A DNA stretch of 64,000 bases from Massospora cicadina (taxonomy: Eukaryota > Entomophthoromycota > Entomophthoromycetes > Entomophthorales > Entomophthoraceae), in contig JAKSZP010005626.1 in the NCBI GenBank assembly GCA_022478985.1, positions 28,187 through 92,186 on the forward strand. The letters are read 5' to 3'. Of the stretch, positions 10,660-22,289 are shown in pieces. The notes under the pieces were generated by a model. The model did not search any database, was not told the origin of the DNA, and saw nothing but the letters and a program-made list of their open reading frames with translations. Every line of letters starts with the position of its first letter. Positions within the stretch are counted from its first letter, which is position 1. The position numbers were made by a program, and so were the translations under genes.

Positions 10660-12101
10660 CTAAAGTGAAGGTTTCCCCCTTCGCACCTTAGGTGTGAGGG
10701 GTGGGCCCCCACACCCACCAGCCTCTTCTAGGTCCCCATGGGCTTTTACAGCAGTGCGGGTGTTAGCAGCAATGCTATTGGAGTTTTTGTTGATTTTTGC
10801 AGAAAAAGTTGTTTTGGCTTTGGCCTTCACTTTTTTGTTTTTCCCGACGTCAGACAAATTTTTTGCAGTGCGGATGAGTTCAGTGCACCGTTGAGCGGGT
10901 CAAAAAAAATTTTCAGTTGGGATAGGTCCCAAGTCAGTTTCAACTGGAGCTTGGGTGCAATGATTGAGTGAGATTGAGTCTCCCATCAGATCCTCAGATT
11001 GAGTGGCCATTAGGAATGGGCTTCCCAATCTGATTGGTTGATGGATTCCTGAGTTGCTTCCACCATGAAGGTTTACATGTCCTCCTGGCATTGTGAGTGT
11101 GGGATAGCGGTGGTGGCCTTGGCCATTTCCTTGGCCGCGGCCCTATGGGCCTGCTTGGCCTTCTTCGATTCTTGTGGGGAGATAGGCTTTACCAATAGGT
11201 AGCAGCCTTGTGCTCCCCACGGGAAAGCCTCCTTGGTACTTGCAGTTGGTTCGTAGTGCACCTCTCCATTGGCCATGGCCGCTGAGGGGTGCTCTTATTA
11301 TGTGACGCCCTCCTTGATGAGGCATGCATGTGCCTTATGGCCAAATGTGTCACAGTGGGTGCAAATGGGGGGCGCGCTGTCCACGGTCACCCAGAATGGG
11401 TGAGTGGTGTGCCCTGCAATATCAATAAAAGTGGAGTGCGGGATCTGGGTTAGGTCCTTCATGATCTCCTCAGTTGGGGTCAGAACTGCGATGGCTTTGC
11501 TGGTGCACAGGTGTGGCATCAGCGTGAAGCGTTGCATTTCAAAAGATTGTATTTCTCTGTATATGGCGAGACCATCTCTCAGGTGTTATTCCAAAGTGTC
11601 ACATTTTACTGTAGTAGGCAAAAAGTCAAATGTGAGGAAAATTTGGTTTGATTTTGTCCATCTGGTGCATTTGGTTTTGATGACCCATTGCCCTTTAGGG
11701 AGGTCGACCACTATGCACACTGCTGCAGCCTCATCTGCTACTTTTTTGCTTTTGAAACCTAGGTCCAGCCAACCACGTGACATGGAGTGAGGTGCAACGT
11801 ACACTGCGGTCAGGAAAATTTTGTGTACATTTTCACAAAATCATTCCCATAAGGCTGTTTTTTGGTTGTCCAGATACATGCGGACTCTGAATTCCACTGA
11901 CAAAAGTGGTTGGGAGTGTGGCGTGTTGATGTACTGGTTGCATTGTGCTTGCCATGCGACTATCTCCAGGGAAATCGTGACCGCCAGTTTTTTAAGATTT
12001 TTGTCTATTCCGCCAGATTCTCTGGGGCGTTTTTGAACGTTGGAGGCCGCGGGCCTTCCACCTGCTCCTCTTACCTTGATTGCCCAACTGCTCCCTGACA
12101 T
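10660..12101 (-). pseudogene. LINE-a ORF1 (RNA-binding protein), copy 2
   Basis: The start is the ATG at 12101 (MSGSSWAIK). The first 86 codons stay open to 11841, ending in LDNQKTALWE, and the next pieces are in shifted frames: 11804-11586 (GWLDLGFKSKK) and 11537-11298. The latter holds the zinc knuckle CTHCDTFGHKAHAC, of the CX2CX4HX4C class. A basic region rich in Lys and Ala lies near 11276-11073, and the last part is at 10857-10660. The stop is TAG, two bases before the ORF2 ATG. The family role is RNA packaging and chaperoning. There are at least three frame breaks. Assignment is by knuckle, position and identity with copies 1 and 3. Confidence 0.82.
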
Positions 12102-12212
12102 GAGCGCAGACTAATCTCCTCTGTGAGATTATCAAACTAAATGCAGTCTTGAATTGAATAGGTTGCAAAAGTGTTTGCAACGAGAAAGAAAAGTAGAATA
12201 GTTTCAATTTTA

Positions 12213-12620
12213 GTAACCAGGGTTATGCTAGTTATTATCAATAAATATGTAATAGCTCTTTTGGTAAAAAGGTATCAGGCATAATAAGAAGAATATCAGG
12301 CAGATGTACTAATTGAGAGAATCATCAGATAAATTTAACCAAAGATAAATTATAAAACTCATATATATATACATATATATATATATTACATATAGATCAA
12401 ATAGTAACTACAATAAATATAACTAGAAAATAACCTTAAGTTTGACTCAAAGCCTCAATTCCCCATGAGAGAGTACTAATTAGCTGACATGATAAAACAT
12501 TAAGTCATGAGGCAACAACTCCATCAGATAACTTATAAAGATACAAATTAAACAGTTCTTTTTCTTTCCGCTCAGAGTAACTTTTGAGTGAAATTATGTA
12601 AAAAAGTAAAGTAAGCTTAC
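12213..12620. other. AT-rich spacer with an AT microsatellite
   Basis: About 400 bases of AT-rich DNA right of LINE-a copy 2, with no recognised gene. It holds the AT repeat annotated separately. A retroelement-like remnant begins just after it. Confidence 0.5.
12361..12387. repeat. AT dinucleotide microsatellite
   Basis: Uninterrupted AT alternation broken by a single C (ATATATATATACATATATAT and onward). A simple sequence repeat. Confidence 0.8.
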
Positions 12621-12626
12621 TAGCCT

Positions 12627-14440
12627 ATGACTACCTCCCCTGTTTGCTTCACAATAAACTCAGATTCTCCGCCAACTGCTTCCATATGGGGCAGCGGTGA
12701 AACCCCGCCCAGCGTTTTCCATCTGGTGGGAAAACACGCTCAGACTGGTTTATCCAGTCCCACCAAATCATCAGGTCGGTTCATTCCACCTAAGGATCTT
12801 GCCATCCACCTTGCACATGCCCAGGCAGTGCCTCACAGCCCACTCGCTCTCCCCTTCTCCCAGCTGCATTTTGGCCTTTGGGTTGAATATGAGAAATTTT
12901 TCCCATACACCAAAAAAGCTATTATTGACATGACCTAGGCAATGATGCTGCCAGCTGGTTTTATAGATTTCCACCCCTATAAGGGGTAATTTGATCTAGT
13001 CTTCACTTGTGAAGCTGACGCTGCCACTGTGGCCACTGTGCCCCTGGTTTTCCAGAGCACTTCTATCCTAACAACGTGCACCCAGATTTCCACAGACACC
13101 ACTATGGTGATTCAGTTTGTGGGATTGCTCACTAACCTTCCCCCCGCAGTGCTCCAACAGGAGTTGATGGAAGGTTTGGTAATATGGCTCCAATCCTAAC
13201 CTTCAGTTTTTGGTCCCCAATGGGGCTGCTCACCTTGCTGGGCCTTGGGAACTTGCCAAAATTGGCCTAGAATTTTATAAAATTGCTCAATTGATCCCAC
13301 CCTCTGTGCCATCATTCTTTCTGCCCCTGACCACTTATTCTGGGCCCACATTGAGGGTGGTCGGACCATCTATCCATCCTGCTTTGGGCTAGATCACTTG
13401 AAACGTAAATGTCCCTCTCTTGCTGCTTCTGCCGGCCCTGCGTTGTCTCCATCTGGCCCCAATTTGCCATGCACCCCACTGCCTTTCTGATATGGGGTAC
13501 AATCCTTCCCACCTCCCCTAAATCCTGCTGCCGCTATGGTGTCTGCAGCTACCAACCAGCCCTCTCCTCAGTCCAGTGCCACCTGCGCCTCACCCAATCA
13601 CAAATTGGCCTGGACAACAGTCCAGTCCCACATTATTCTTCAATTGACAGCCACAACCCATCAATTCAATAACCCCAATTTTCAGTATGGCTTGAACCCA
13701 TGGACCTCATTGGATGAAACCAATGAGATGGGTAATGTAATCAAAGAATCAAAACCTAAATTAAAGAATTTCTTCAGGTACATCACCCCATTCAGGTCCC
13801 TCAACTTTTTTATGTCCCCCGACTAAATGCCTCTGTGTTCCAGTTTGACCACCAGCTCACTATTGCAGCTGCTGCTCACCCAGATATTTGCAACATTTTC
13901 AATATGACTAATTTGTCAGGGGCCATGCTTGACAAGGAACTCCCTCCTCAAATTATAGCTCCAATTATAGCCAGCAGGGAAAATTTGACATACTAAACCT
14001 CCATAAAAAAGCAATTGCCGCCATCCAGAAAGTTGTTATAACTTTACAGGCTAAGCCAAAAGTCACCTGCACCACCATCACTTTATTATCCCAGCTTCCT
14101 TCCATCCTACTTCATGAAGGAAACTGATTTTCCAAATACCTTGATGCAATATTTGATGCAGGTAATTTCCACGCCCAGCCAATCATCCATCTACTCATCC
14201 CCTCATGTCGCTGATCACCCCACACCATTGCTCTCCGCCTTGACCCACAAGCTTGCCTTTGATATGGACTCTAATGACGGGGATGAACCCCAAATTCCCT
14301 TCCCCTTCTGCCATGGTGCGTTGAGTGGCTCGTCGCTGTCCCACCTGGTTGGTTGTGTTCTCATTCATCTGTATTTTACTCGCCCATTTTGGGAGGTCAA
14401 ATCGTTCTATTCATGTAGGTCTGTTTGTTCATTTTTTTAG
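12627..14440 (+). pseudogene. Decayed gag/ORF1-like retroelement remnant
   Basis: This stretch is rich in Pro, Ser and Thr when translated and richer in GC than its surroundings. The first open part (12627-12938) starts MTTSPVCFTINS. Near 13363-13410 one frame reads YPSCFGLDHLKRKC. With the leading Tyr in place of Cys this has the exact spacing of a CX2CX4HX4C retroviral-type zinc knuckle, and the change is one base (TAT for TGT). Later open parts (13536-13826 and 14114-14440) are low-complexity and not assignable. The order of an acidic/aromatic N-terminal part, a knuckle and a Pro/Ser/Thr-rich tail resembles LINE-b ORF1 (44348-47171), but residue similarity is weak. No RT follows it. A gag of an LTR element is the alternative. 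Confidence 0.45.
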
Positions 14441-14759
14441 CTCTTTGAGCTTTGTTAATGTCAATACCCTGGTTGGCGTGCCTCATATAAAATTTGAAAA
14501 TAAAAATAAACAGTTACCTCAAAAGGGTACAGTTCTTCCCGGCCCAAAGATTGACCTAAATAACACAAATTATTATTCAAATGGATTATTCAGAGTTCAT
14601 TTCTTGCCTATAAAATTTAGGATAAAAAGGCATTAATGAACCTGAAATCTGTAGCAAATGAAGAGCCTTCGTTCAAATAAACCCCTTCTAATGTATATAT
14701 TGCTCATTCTTTATGAGTTATATTGTTAGAAGTAACATATAAAAACCAAGCTATTTTCT

Positions 14760-14960
14760 AATAAAGTTCCACTTTATTATTCTAAATCTCTGTTTGGTGA
14801 CTTTACTTCAATAAGTTCCTTTGCCTCTTACCATATGACATATATTCTAGTTGTTGGAACATAAATAAGACTTGGTCACCCTACTTAAAATGATAAAAAC
14901 ACTTGTGAAAGTCTCAGACTTGAAACAAGATTAACTGTCAGGCTTCTTGGGAATTTACCA
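14760..14960 (+). repeat. Dispersed repeat E, left copy (LTR-like)
   Basis: The segment containing ACTTCAATAAGTTCC and ending near ACTGTCAGGCTTCTTGGG is matched at about 62690-62880 by ACTTCAATAAGTCC and ACTGTCAAGCTTCTTGGG in the same order and spacing. It looks like a piece of an old LTR or leader of a Gypsy-like family. The ends are not defined. Confidence 0.5.
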
Positions 14961-15905
14961 TATAGCCCCAAAAAAAACAGAATCCTTACAGGATGGTTCT
15001 CACTGTAGAGGGCATAGCTATCTCTTAACAATACCTGCATCTAATTGATTGCACCATGGAAGTTAATCATATCTTAATATAACCTTCTAGGTGCACAATG
15101 TAAACAGTGAAGATAATGACCAAATGGGAAGTCTACCCTTGTTCAAGTTTAAAGGAGTATAATAAAATCTATTGGGATCCCATAATCTTGACGTCTAACC
15201 TACGTTTTCCAATTAAGTGGCTAAAAATGTTAACTCAAAAGATCATAAATTCAAGAGAAAGAGCCAGCTGTGAAAGGGCATCCGCCATGGACAGGACTAT
15301 CAGAAAATATATCAATCTAGTTCTCTCCCAGAGATATATGGTTAAGTGCAACTTTACCACAAACATCATGAAGTTCATAACTCAGCTCTTTACCATAATG
15401 TGCACTTATTAAGAGTATATAATGAGGAACTCCATCACTACATCAATATTCAAAGGACAATGAGAGTGTACTATGAACAGGTATCTAATATAGCATCACA
15501 AACTATAGAAGACATCTGCCAAAAAATCAAAAGTGAATTATTCTTATATAATTAAACTTTATAATCAAATGGGGACCATTTGTTTTAGAGTTATCAAATA
15601 TGTGGATAAGGCTATGGAACTCCTCAAAAATAACGTTGTTGATTTTAGTGAAAAACTTAAAGCAACTTACAAATTTTGCCCAGGAGTTTTTTCAGCAAGA
15701 TGATGAAGCCTGTGGTGAAATGGTGGCTCATGTTTCTACTAGATGTCATAACAAGGAAGAACAAATCAAGCTTATAAAAATTTGACTAGAGCTTTCCCTA
15801 TGACAATTAATGAGCTTGAAGCCCACCAAACCTCAGAGGTTCAGTAAGTATCTCAGAATCTTATTAACTGAGTAGCGCATGATGAGAAGAATCTGATATT
15901 CTATG
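14961..15905 (+). other. Probable eroded retroelement interior, no function assigned
   Basis: Short open frames at 15107-15412, 15346-15555 and 15600-15785 overlap in different frames, as in a frameshifted gag. Their predicted products are rich in Lys, Ile, Asn and Gln and carry no motif I recognise. The stretch follows repeat E and is cut at 15906 by the start of the Gypsy A1 LTR, so it may be the interior of element E. This is inference only. Confidence 0.35.
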
Positions 15906-16739
15906 TGTTGCAGATGTGGCCATAGAAGCACCCTAAGATTATTCCTTGACTGCTGGTATAAACAGAGTTCAAAACCAGACAGGCGAAGTTTCAAGAAACT
16001 TTGCCAGTCATGGAAAGAAATTTTCAGCCCCTTTTATAGATGTTGGCAACCCAGCATTAATGATGACGTCACAAAAATATTTGATATCTGTTAGCCAAAG
16101 AGAGTTATTTAATGGAGACAACAAAGCCACTGCTGGGAACTATAGATTTTAACCTTCTTTTATACCTTTAATGAGAGAAAAATAATTTATAGTTTCAATT
16201 ACAAAGGTATGACTAAGATTAATTATTCTGATGGAAGCTGTTTCACCCTCCCATTCCTTTTACCAAAAGCAGTATAAGCCAGTTCTTTGTAGCAAACAAT
16301 ACCCTGAAGAAAGGCTCATTAAAATTTACCATTGTACAATCCTGAAGTTAAACATCATATTACTAAATTGGGTAAAGAAGTGATAACATGAGGCAGAACT
16401 GCAGCCCTCAACTCAGAAGTGGGAACTGAACAAAGGGTCTTTGAACATCCTGGTTCAGGGATTACCACTTTTATACAGATATCAAAGATCACAAATTAAT
16501 TCAAATGGGTGCTGTGACTAAAGCAGAAGTCAGAAGCAGACTCACCAGGGGTTGATAAATTCCCACAACATTGCAAAACACACTCCCATTTACTTTCAAG
16601 TTACATTCATTTTTATATCTTGATTTTCTGTCTGAGGTATAAAATATATTCTATCTTAAAGCAAACCTTTTCTACATAATCTCAGTTTATCCTCTTTATG
16701 TCACTTATATCAGTTTTAGTAATTTATTTTTAGTATACA
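15906..16739 (+). repeat. Gypsy A1 5' LTR
   Basis: Aligned by eye with 33597-34434. Shared blocks include AACAGAGTTCAAAACCAG, CCCCTTTTATAGATGTTGG, AGCCAAAGAGAGTTATT and CATAATCTCAGTTTAT. The start is set by the TGTCA start of the right copy (here TGTTG). The end is a guess at ATACA before a TCTGGG primer-site-like sequence, because homology continues into the leader. Confidence 0.65.
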
Positions 16740-17003
16740 GTCTGGGTTTAGTAGTTTTTAAGTTTATAGTAGCCAGTCTGAAATATGCTCTGGAAGACCA
16801 GGACACTCGTTTGAAAGGATAAATTGGAGTGAGCTACCAAGGGAGGGGTTGGATAGGATTCCATTGTGTCCTGAGGTAGCCAATATGAAATAGAACATGT
16901 CAGAGAGTGTCAACAAGGATTTTCCAAGAACACAAACAGTTTTAATAGGAAAGTAATGCCAGATTGGGTGGTATCATAAAAGTATTCCACAGTGATGATG
17001 ATC

Positions 17004-18546
17004 ATGTCCCCTCAGAAGGTCGCCTGGCGTATGATCTATGAATAACAAAACACTCATTAGCAAGTTAGCCTCCCAAGTTAAGCAAGTTAGGGCCAACGAG
17101 CTGAATGTGGTGCTCACTACAGGGATGACACCATCATACCAGAGTAAAGACTATGAGATTCTTCAAAAGCAGTTTGATTCTGAGGATAAAGAAGTATACC
17201 ACAGTGGGAATCCTCTAAACTCCTGTTGAGGGAGAGGAAGTCATCTGTTAAAATTCTGAACCTTGAAGTTAGAGGTATCAGACTAACAGAATTAAATTTA
17301 GCGTGTCAAAGAGACAGATAGAGGTGCCCTAATTGCCTCATCCAAATGGAGGAGGGACCTTCATCCATAGTGAAGCTTGAATCCACCATTAAGGAGATAA
17401 AAGATTAAGTTAAGTCCTTTAATAAGAGAATGGAATGAACATCTGCATCTTGAATGAATATGGAGAACACTTATAACAGCATATTTCCCTGATGAACACC
17501 TTTGACAAGAGTCTAATGAGTTAGAAGCTCAACTGCAAGTTGTACTACAACCAGACCCTACCTTATCTCAAACCAGTTGCTCATTTAGAGACACCAATCT
17601 TAGCCATTTATTTAAATTCGACGTAAATGAGTATGGTGCGCTCTGAACCTATCACAGAGGACCAAACTTCAAGCCTTAATTATAAGACCACATACACACT
17701 GGGAGAAGGAACCAACACTATTTCTTCCAGATGTAAAAATATAGCATTGATGGCGTATAGGATCACCAAAAGATTTGTCAAATTCAAGGATGCATAAATT
17801 GTAAGGCTCAGGAGATCCTTAGCTTGAGTTTACGACCTTTTTTGACTTGAACTAGGGTAAAGATCATCCTCCACTGAGAGTTCAGGAGTGAACAAGATGT
17901 CCAAACAAGAAATATGATTTCTTACTTATTAAGATTGGAAATAAAAATTTGGTAGAAAACTATACTGCTCAATTTTAACTTGATGCTCATCAATTATGGA
18001 CAAAGGGAATTATGGAATTACTAACAGCAAAAATGGTTCTGCTAAGTTTCTTGGAAATTAATCCCACTTTGAAGATGCATTTGACCCTCATAGTGAAAAC
18101 CGTGATGTCTTTAAAGACCCTTGAAGAAGCATTGCTTGATGTACAAGAGGAGTACAAAATGGAATATATCGCCTTAGGATCACCCCCTTGAAGGGTCAGC
18201 AAGGTCTAATAAGGTGCTCATGACAAGAACTCCAAATTAGCAAAATGCTTGCCCCATCAAGGACTGAATTGCAATAAATGGCACCAGCCTGAACACTTCT
18301 ATTGATCTTATCCTTTGAATGTCATTAAAAAGAAGGACACACCCCAAGGAGGATACCACCTACGACGTTAACTGAGTGGATCTGCATACTTAGGCTGAAG
18401 AAGACCACAAAGATGAGGTTTTGCCAATGTAAGGTACCACATGCCAGGGTTATCTAGCGCGGTGGCTGTTCCTGCTAGGTTAATAGTATACAGTTTTGAT
18501 GGAAATGGATAAAATGAAACCTAAATGACTCATGCAAATCAAACTA
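17004..18546 (+). pseudogene. Gypsy A1 gag
   Basis: Gag forms the particle that packages element RNA. The start is the ATG at 17004 in ATGTCCCCTCAGAAGG, which is also conserved in A2 at 34697; both carry an early stop at the same place after about 12 codons. Open pieces are short (17038-17229 is the longest). Near 18268-18310 one frame reads CNKWHQPEHFY followed by a stop and SY, which matches a zinc knuckle with Trp and Tyr in place of two Cys. The frame is cut by LINE-a copy 3 at 18561. It is assigned by position, the knuckle trace and the match with A2. Confidence 0.55.
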
Positions 18547-18675
18547 CCTAAATCATCATCCTTAAATTTTAAATTTATTGCGGGAAGGCTGACCATGGGA
18601 CGGACACTTCCAAATATGACTCAGGAAAGACAAACTTAGTACCAGGGGAGGCACCCAGAGAAGTGATGCTATCTC

Positions 18676-21600
18676 TTATTGCCAGCGGGAACGCCACATA
18701 TGAGGAGGGGGAGGGAACGTGTGAAGAGCCATAGCCACTATTGAGCACGTGTGGAGGAAGGGATCTGATTTGATGAACCAGACTGGGAACCAGGAGGAGA
18801 CCAGCTGTCGGCAACGCGGTGGGAGGTATCCAAACATCCACGCTTGAAAGTGGTCCACCAAATGAGACCAGAATCTGTGGACAGCTTCAGGGAGGGTGGG
18901 GATGGAGCCAGCGATGGCATCCAAGACAATTGTGTGGATAGTCCACATGGCGATTGCAACCACCAGAGCATGGAGGGAGGGTGGAAGGGGAGGCCATTGA
19001 TGAAGCAAACATATCTCTTGACAGACTGAAGGGATGCGTTTGATCCTGGCCCAGCAGACGTTGAACTTCGCGCCATATCACTTTAGAGGTGGGCACTTCT
19101 CCAGGCGGTGGAACAGCGTTCCATACTGGCCACACATGACACAGGATGAGTGTAAAGCGTTAGAGTGCTCAGCTATACAGTACACCCACCTCAGGCAGCG
19201 CCATACAAGGAACGGATTTGAGGCTGCAACGAAGGATGGTGTGCGTATTTCCAGATAGTTTTTTGGGTCTCAGTGAAATAAGGGATGTCCATCATGTCCA
19301 GGTAGTCCACCCTGGATAGGACATGGGGTCGAATGGGGATCACGCCATCATGGATGGGTAGCCCCTGTACCTCTTGTGTGAACTGAGGAGAGGGGCGGCC
19401 TCTTTAGTTTAATGTCCGCTAATACAAATTCTCTACTCTGCGCTCCACATGGAGAGTAGGATTCATTTGTAGTGGGTTTTTGTCCCGTGAGGACCTGTGG
19501 CTGATGTGTGTGATGCGAGGTATTTCATCAGGGAGTGGGGGTTCAATGGATTGTTGAGGACCAAGGCTCAGGAGAAGTTGGAGCGGGCTGCGTGGGACCA
19601 GTGTTGGGATGGGAGTGTAGGAGTGGTGATGGCTGCGATCCAGGTGCCCAGGAACTTGGAAGCATGGGCTTTGAAGTCAAGCAGGCCCATGCCACCATGA
19701 TGATGAGGGCCAAACATGACCTCTAGCCACACTGGTGGAGGGCGGCCTGACCAAAGCCATCCTTGCAGCAAAGCATACAGGGATTTGAAGAAGCTTGGGG
19801 AGAAGGGGATGGCGTGGGCTCCAAACCAGACTTTGGATAGGAGCATAGAGTTGGCAAGAACAACCCTGCCAGTGAGGGTAGTAGGGTGGGCTCTGAGAGA
19901 GGCGATTCGCTTCATCACGTTGTCCAGTATACGGCATTCCATTACTGCTGACGCATATCCGCCTGCCTCCATCCACACGCCAGGATGGCGCACCGGTCCT
20001 ATGGTAGGACGTGGCATGAAGGGGAGCACCAGTGGAGCGGTGTGTGTTGAGTTAGTAAGGCGTGGATGTGGGCGAGCAGATGGGCTGGGTTGGGAACTAA
20101 TTGCTGGGGCCCAGCAGTTCTGAAACTGACCAAGGAGGATGATTTCAGTTTTGGAGGCGTTCAGTGCCGCGTTGCTTACCTGGGAATATTCCTGGATGAG
20201 AGCTTCAAGCGCGAGTGCATCTTGATTATTAGACACCCCCACCACACAATCATCTGCAGTGCCATCATCTTGACTGGGGTTTGGCCTGGCACATGGACCC
20301 CAGTGAGTTGGGCATTCACATTTGCAGTAATGGGTCAAGGCTGAAGTTGTATAAGAGTGGGCTGAGGGGGTCCCCTTGTCGCAAGCCCCTTTGAGGGCGG
20401 ACTACTTCCGTTAGGAAGCCTGGGCCACGCACTGCCATTGTCGCAGATTCCGTGAGCAGCATTACCAGTTTATGAAGCAGGGGGTAGGCGGAATTGATGG
20501 AGGTAGGCCCTTAGGTATTCCCAGTTTACTCTATCGTAGGCCTTCTGTTGGTCCAAGAATACCAGTGCCCCAGAGGCTGTGGACTGACATGCATTAGCCA
20601 CGGAGTGCACGTTATCCCAAATCAACCTTCTGGGGATGAAACCGAATTGTTCTGGGGAGATGGTGGAAGATGCTACAGTCCCTAATCGGTTAGCCATAAT
20701 TTGTGTTAAAATTTTGGTGTCTGTGTTTGTTAGAGAAATGGGGCGCCAGTTAACTAAGTCAAGCTTATCCCCTTTCTTGAAGAGTGTGACAGTAAAGGCC
20801 TCATGTCCTCCTGGTAGGAGGCGCATTTCCAACAGGCTTTGGTTAAGTGAGGCAAGCAGAAGTGGGGATATATATTTGAAATATTTTTTGTAGAACTCAT
20901 ATGGAATGCCATCTGGGCCTGGGCATTTTTGGTTTGGCGCACCGCGAATGGCTGTCCATAATTTGTTTGGAGTAATTAAATTCATTATTTCTGGGTATCA
21001 GAAAACGGTGCAGATATGAGCTCAGTCGAAAAATTCTGCCATTTCAGCTGGCTGAATTGGTTCAGCTTGGTATAACTCAGAGTAATATTTTTGCGTTTTG
21101 ATTGCCACTTCAGCCCAGTGTGTCCACAATAGAATTGTCTGATCTTCGCACCTGTGTGCAGGCCACACTCTGGTGTGGTGCGAAAATTTTTTTAAAGAAG
21201 TATGCGGTGCACTTGTCACCTTTAGTGATGCGTGTGGCCTTGTATTGGACACAAACCTGATGTTTGTGTTGCCTTTTGAGTGCGTTAAGGTGGGCGGCTG
21301 CCTCTGCCCACTTCCGGCCCCATGCAGGGCTGTATCCTGTGGCTGGAATGTTGGACTCCAAGTGGGCCAATTCTGCCAGAGCGCACGAGATAACCGCTGA
21401 TTTGGCTCGTGAGCATCTGGAGGAGAGATGGCGATAGTGGTGGATGGTGTCCTCTTGAAAGTTGCCCATGTGGAAATGGGGTCCGCGAAAAATGGTGCAA
21501 CAAATGACTTTGCCAAAGTTGCCTCTTCCACCCACGTGGAAAATCCTGGCAACGCGAGCTTGGGGGGCGGATTTTGCACCAATGTGGGGCCTTTGCAACT

Positions 21601-22287
21601 GTGATGGGTAAGTGGTAGGTTTTTGAGACCAGTCGGTGGTTGGAGAATTCCATTTTCATTGTTTTGAAGTGGGAGATGTGGGGTTGGAATTTCGCCGGCA
21701 TTAGAATAAGGTCAATGCGGGTCATGGACCTTAATTGGCCATTGTGGACGTGGGGACACATCATGTTTTCAAGCAGTGGGGCAGGTCTCGCAGCACATCC
21801 ATTAACCTAAGGGTGGCTTTTAGAATGCGTAGTTCTACATGACCCTGTGGGGCATGGGGTGAGGGAGGCCACCAGTCCGTTGGTGAGGTTAGCTAACAGT
21901 TCATGTCACAACTAGGAAAGAATCAGGGGGTAGCGAAAGGATTTGACTGATGAGAAAAATTCCTGACGCTCATGTGCACTGTTTGGGGCATAGATGTTGA
22001 CAATTGCGTGTGCAACGTCAGCCCACGAGAAGGTGACAACGAGCACTTGGCCATTTAGGAATGTTTCTGAGGATGTAAATTTGAAAAAATTATATTTCTG
22101 AATTAGCACCCCACAGTGCTTCGACCAAAAGGATAGGGATGGGAGGAGCATTGTTTACAAGCTTCCTCGGAACCTCGTGGACAGTGGGACTCCTGGATGG
22201 CCAGAATATCCACGGGCAAATTGTGTTGTAAAAACTCAGTTTCCTAGCCTGGGATGGGGAGGCCTTGAGTCCGACGATATTCAACAT
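18676..22287 (-). pseudogene. LINE-a ORF2, copy 3
   Basis: The start is the ATG at 22287 (MLNIVGLKASPSQARKLSF). Endonuclease motifs RIDLILMPAKFQPH and FSNH lie near 21750-21650. RT is open at 20985-20470 with CPGPDGIPYEFYKKYFKY, WRPISLTNTDTKILTQ and FLDQQKAYDRVNWEYL. The catalytic region near 20260 keeps ADDCVVGVSNNQ but is frameshifted just upstream, giving TADD in the open frame. The C-terminal finger and tail near 19135-18676 are broken into three frames. The stop codon used in copy 2 is changed to a sense codon here. It is clearly inactive. Confidence 0.87.
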
Positions 22288-22289
22288 CC

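Larger units (their letters stand above)
6929..12193 (-). mobile_element. LINE family a, copy 2, complete with target duplications
   Basis: This is a full-length non-LTR element of about 5.27 kb on the minus strand. It is bounded by a 19-bp direct repeat with one mismatch (6910-6928 and 12194-12212: TAGAATA then ATTTCAATTTTA versus GTTTCAATTTTA). Read 5' to 3' on the minus strand it has a short leader with GTTGCAAAAGTGTTTGCAA, ORF1 (12101-10660), ORF2 (10657-7057) and a short 3' end finishing GCAATAAATTT. The target sequence lies in AT-rich DNA. Several frameshifts and stops show that it is inactive. Confidence 0.92.

Noticed and set aside
12361..12387. AT repeat as a possible replication origin or matrix attachment site.
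   Set aside because: A 27-bp AT microsatellite alone gives no support for such a function.
15902..15955. A Cys/His-rich stretch (CCRCGHRSTLRLFLDC) that looks like a gag zinc knuckle.
   Set aside because: It starts within four bases of the Gypsy A1 LTR start and aligns with LTR sequence at 33597. The spacing does not fit CX2CX4HX4C. Probably chance.
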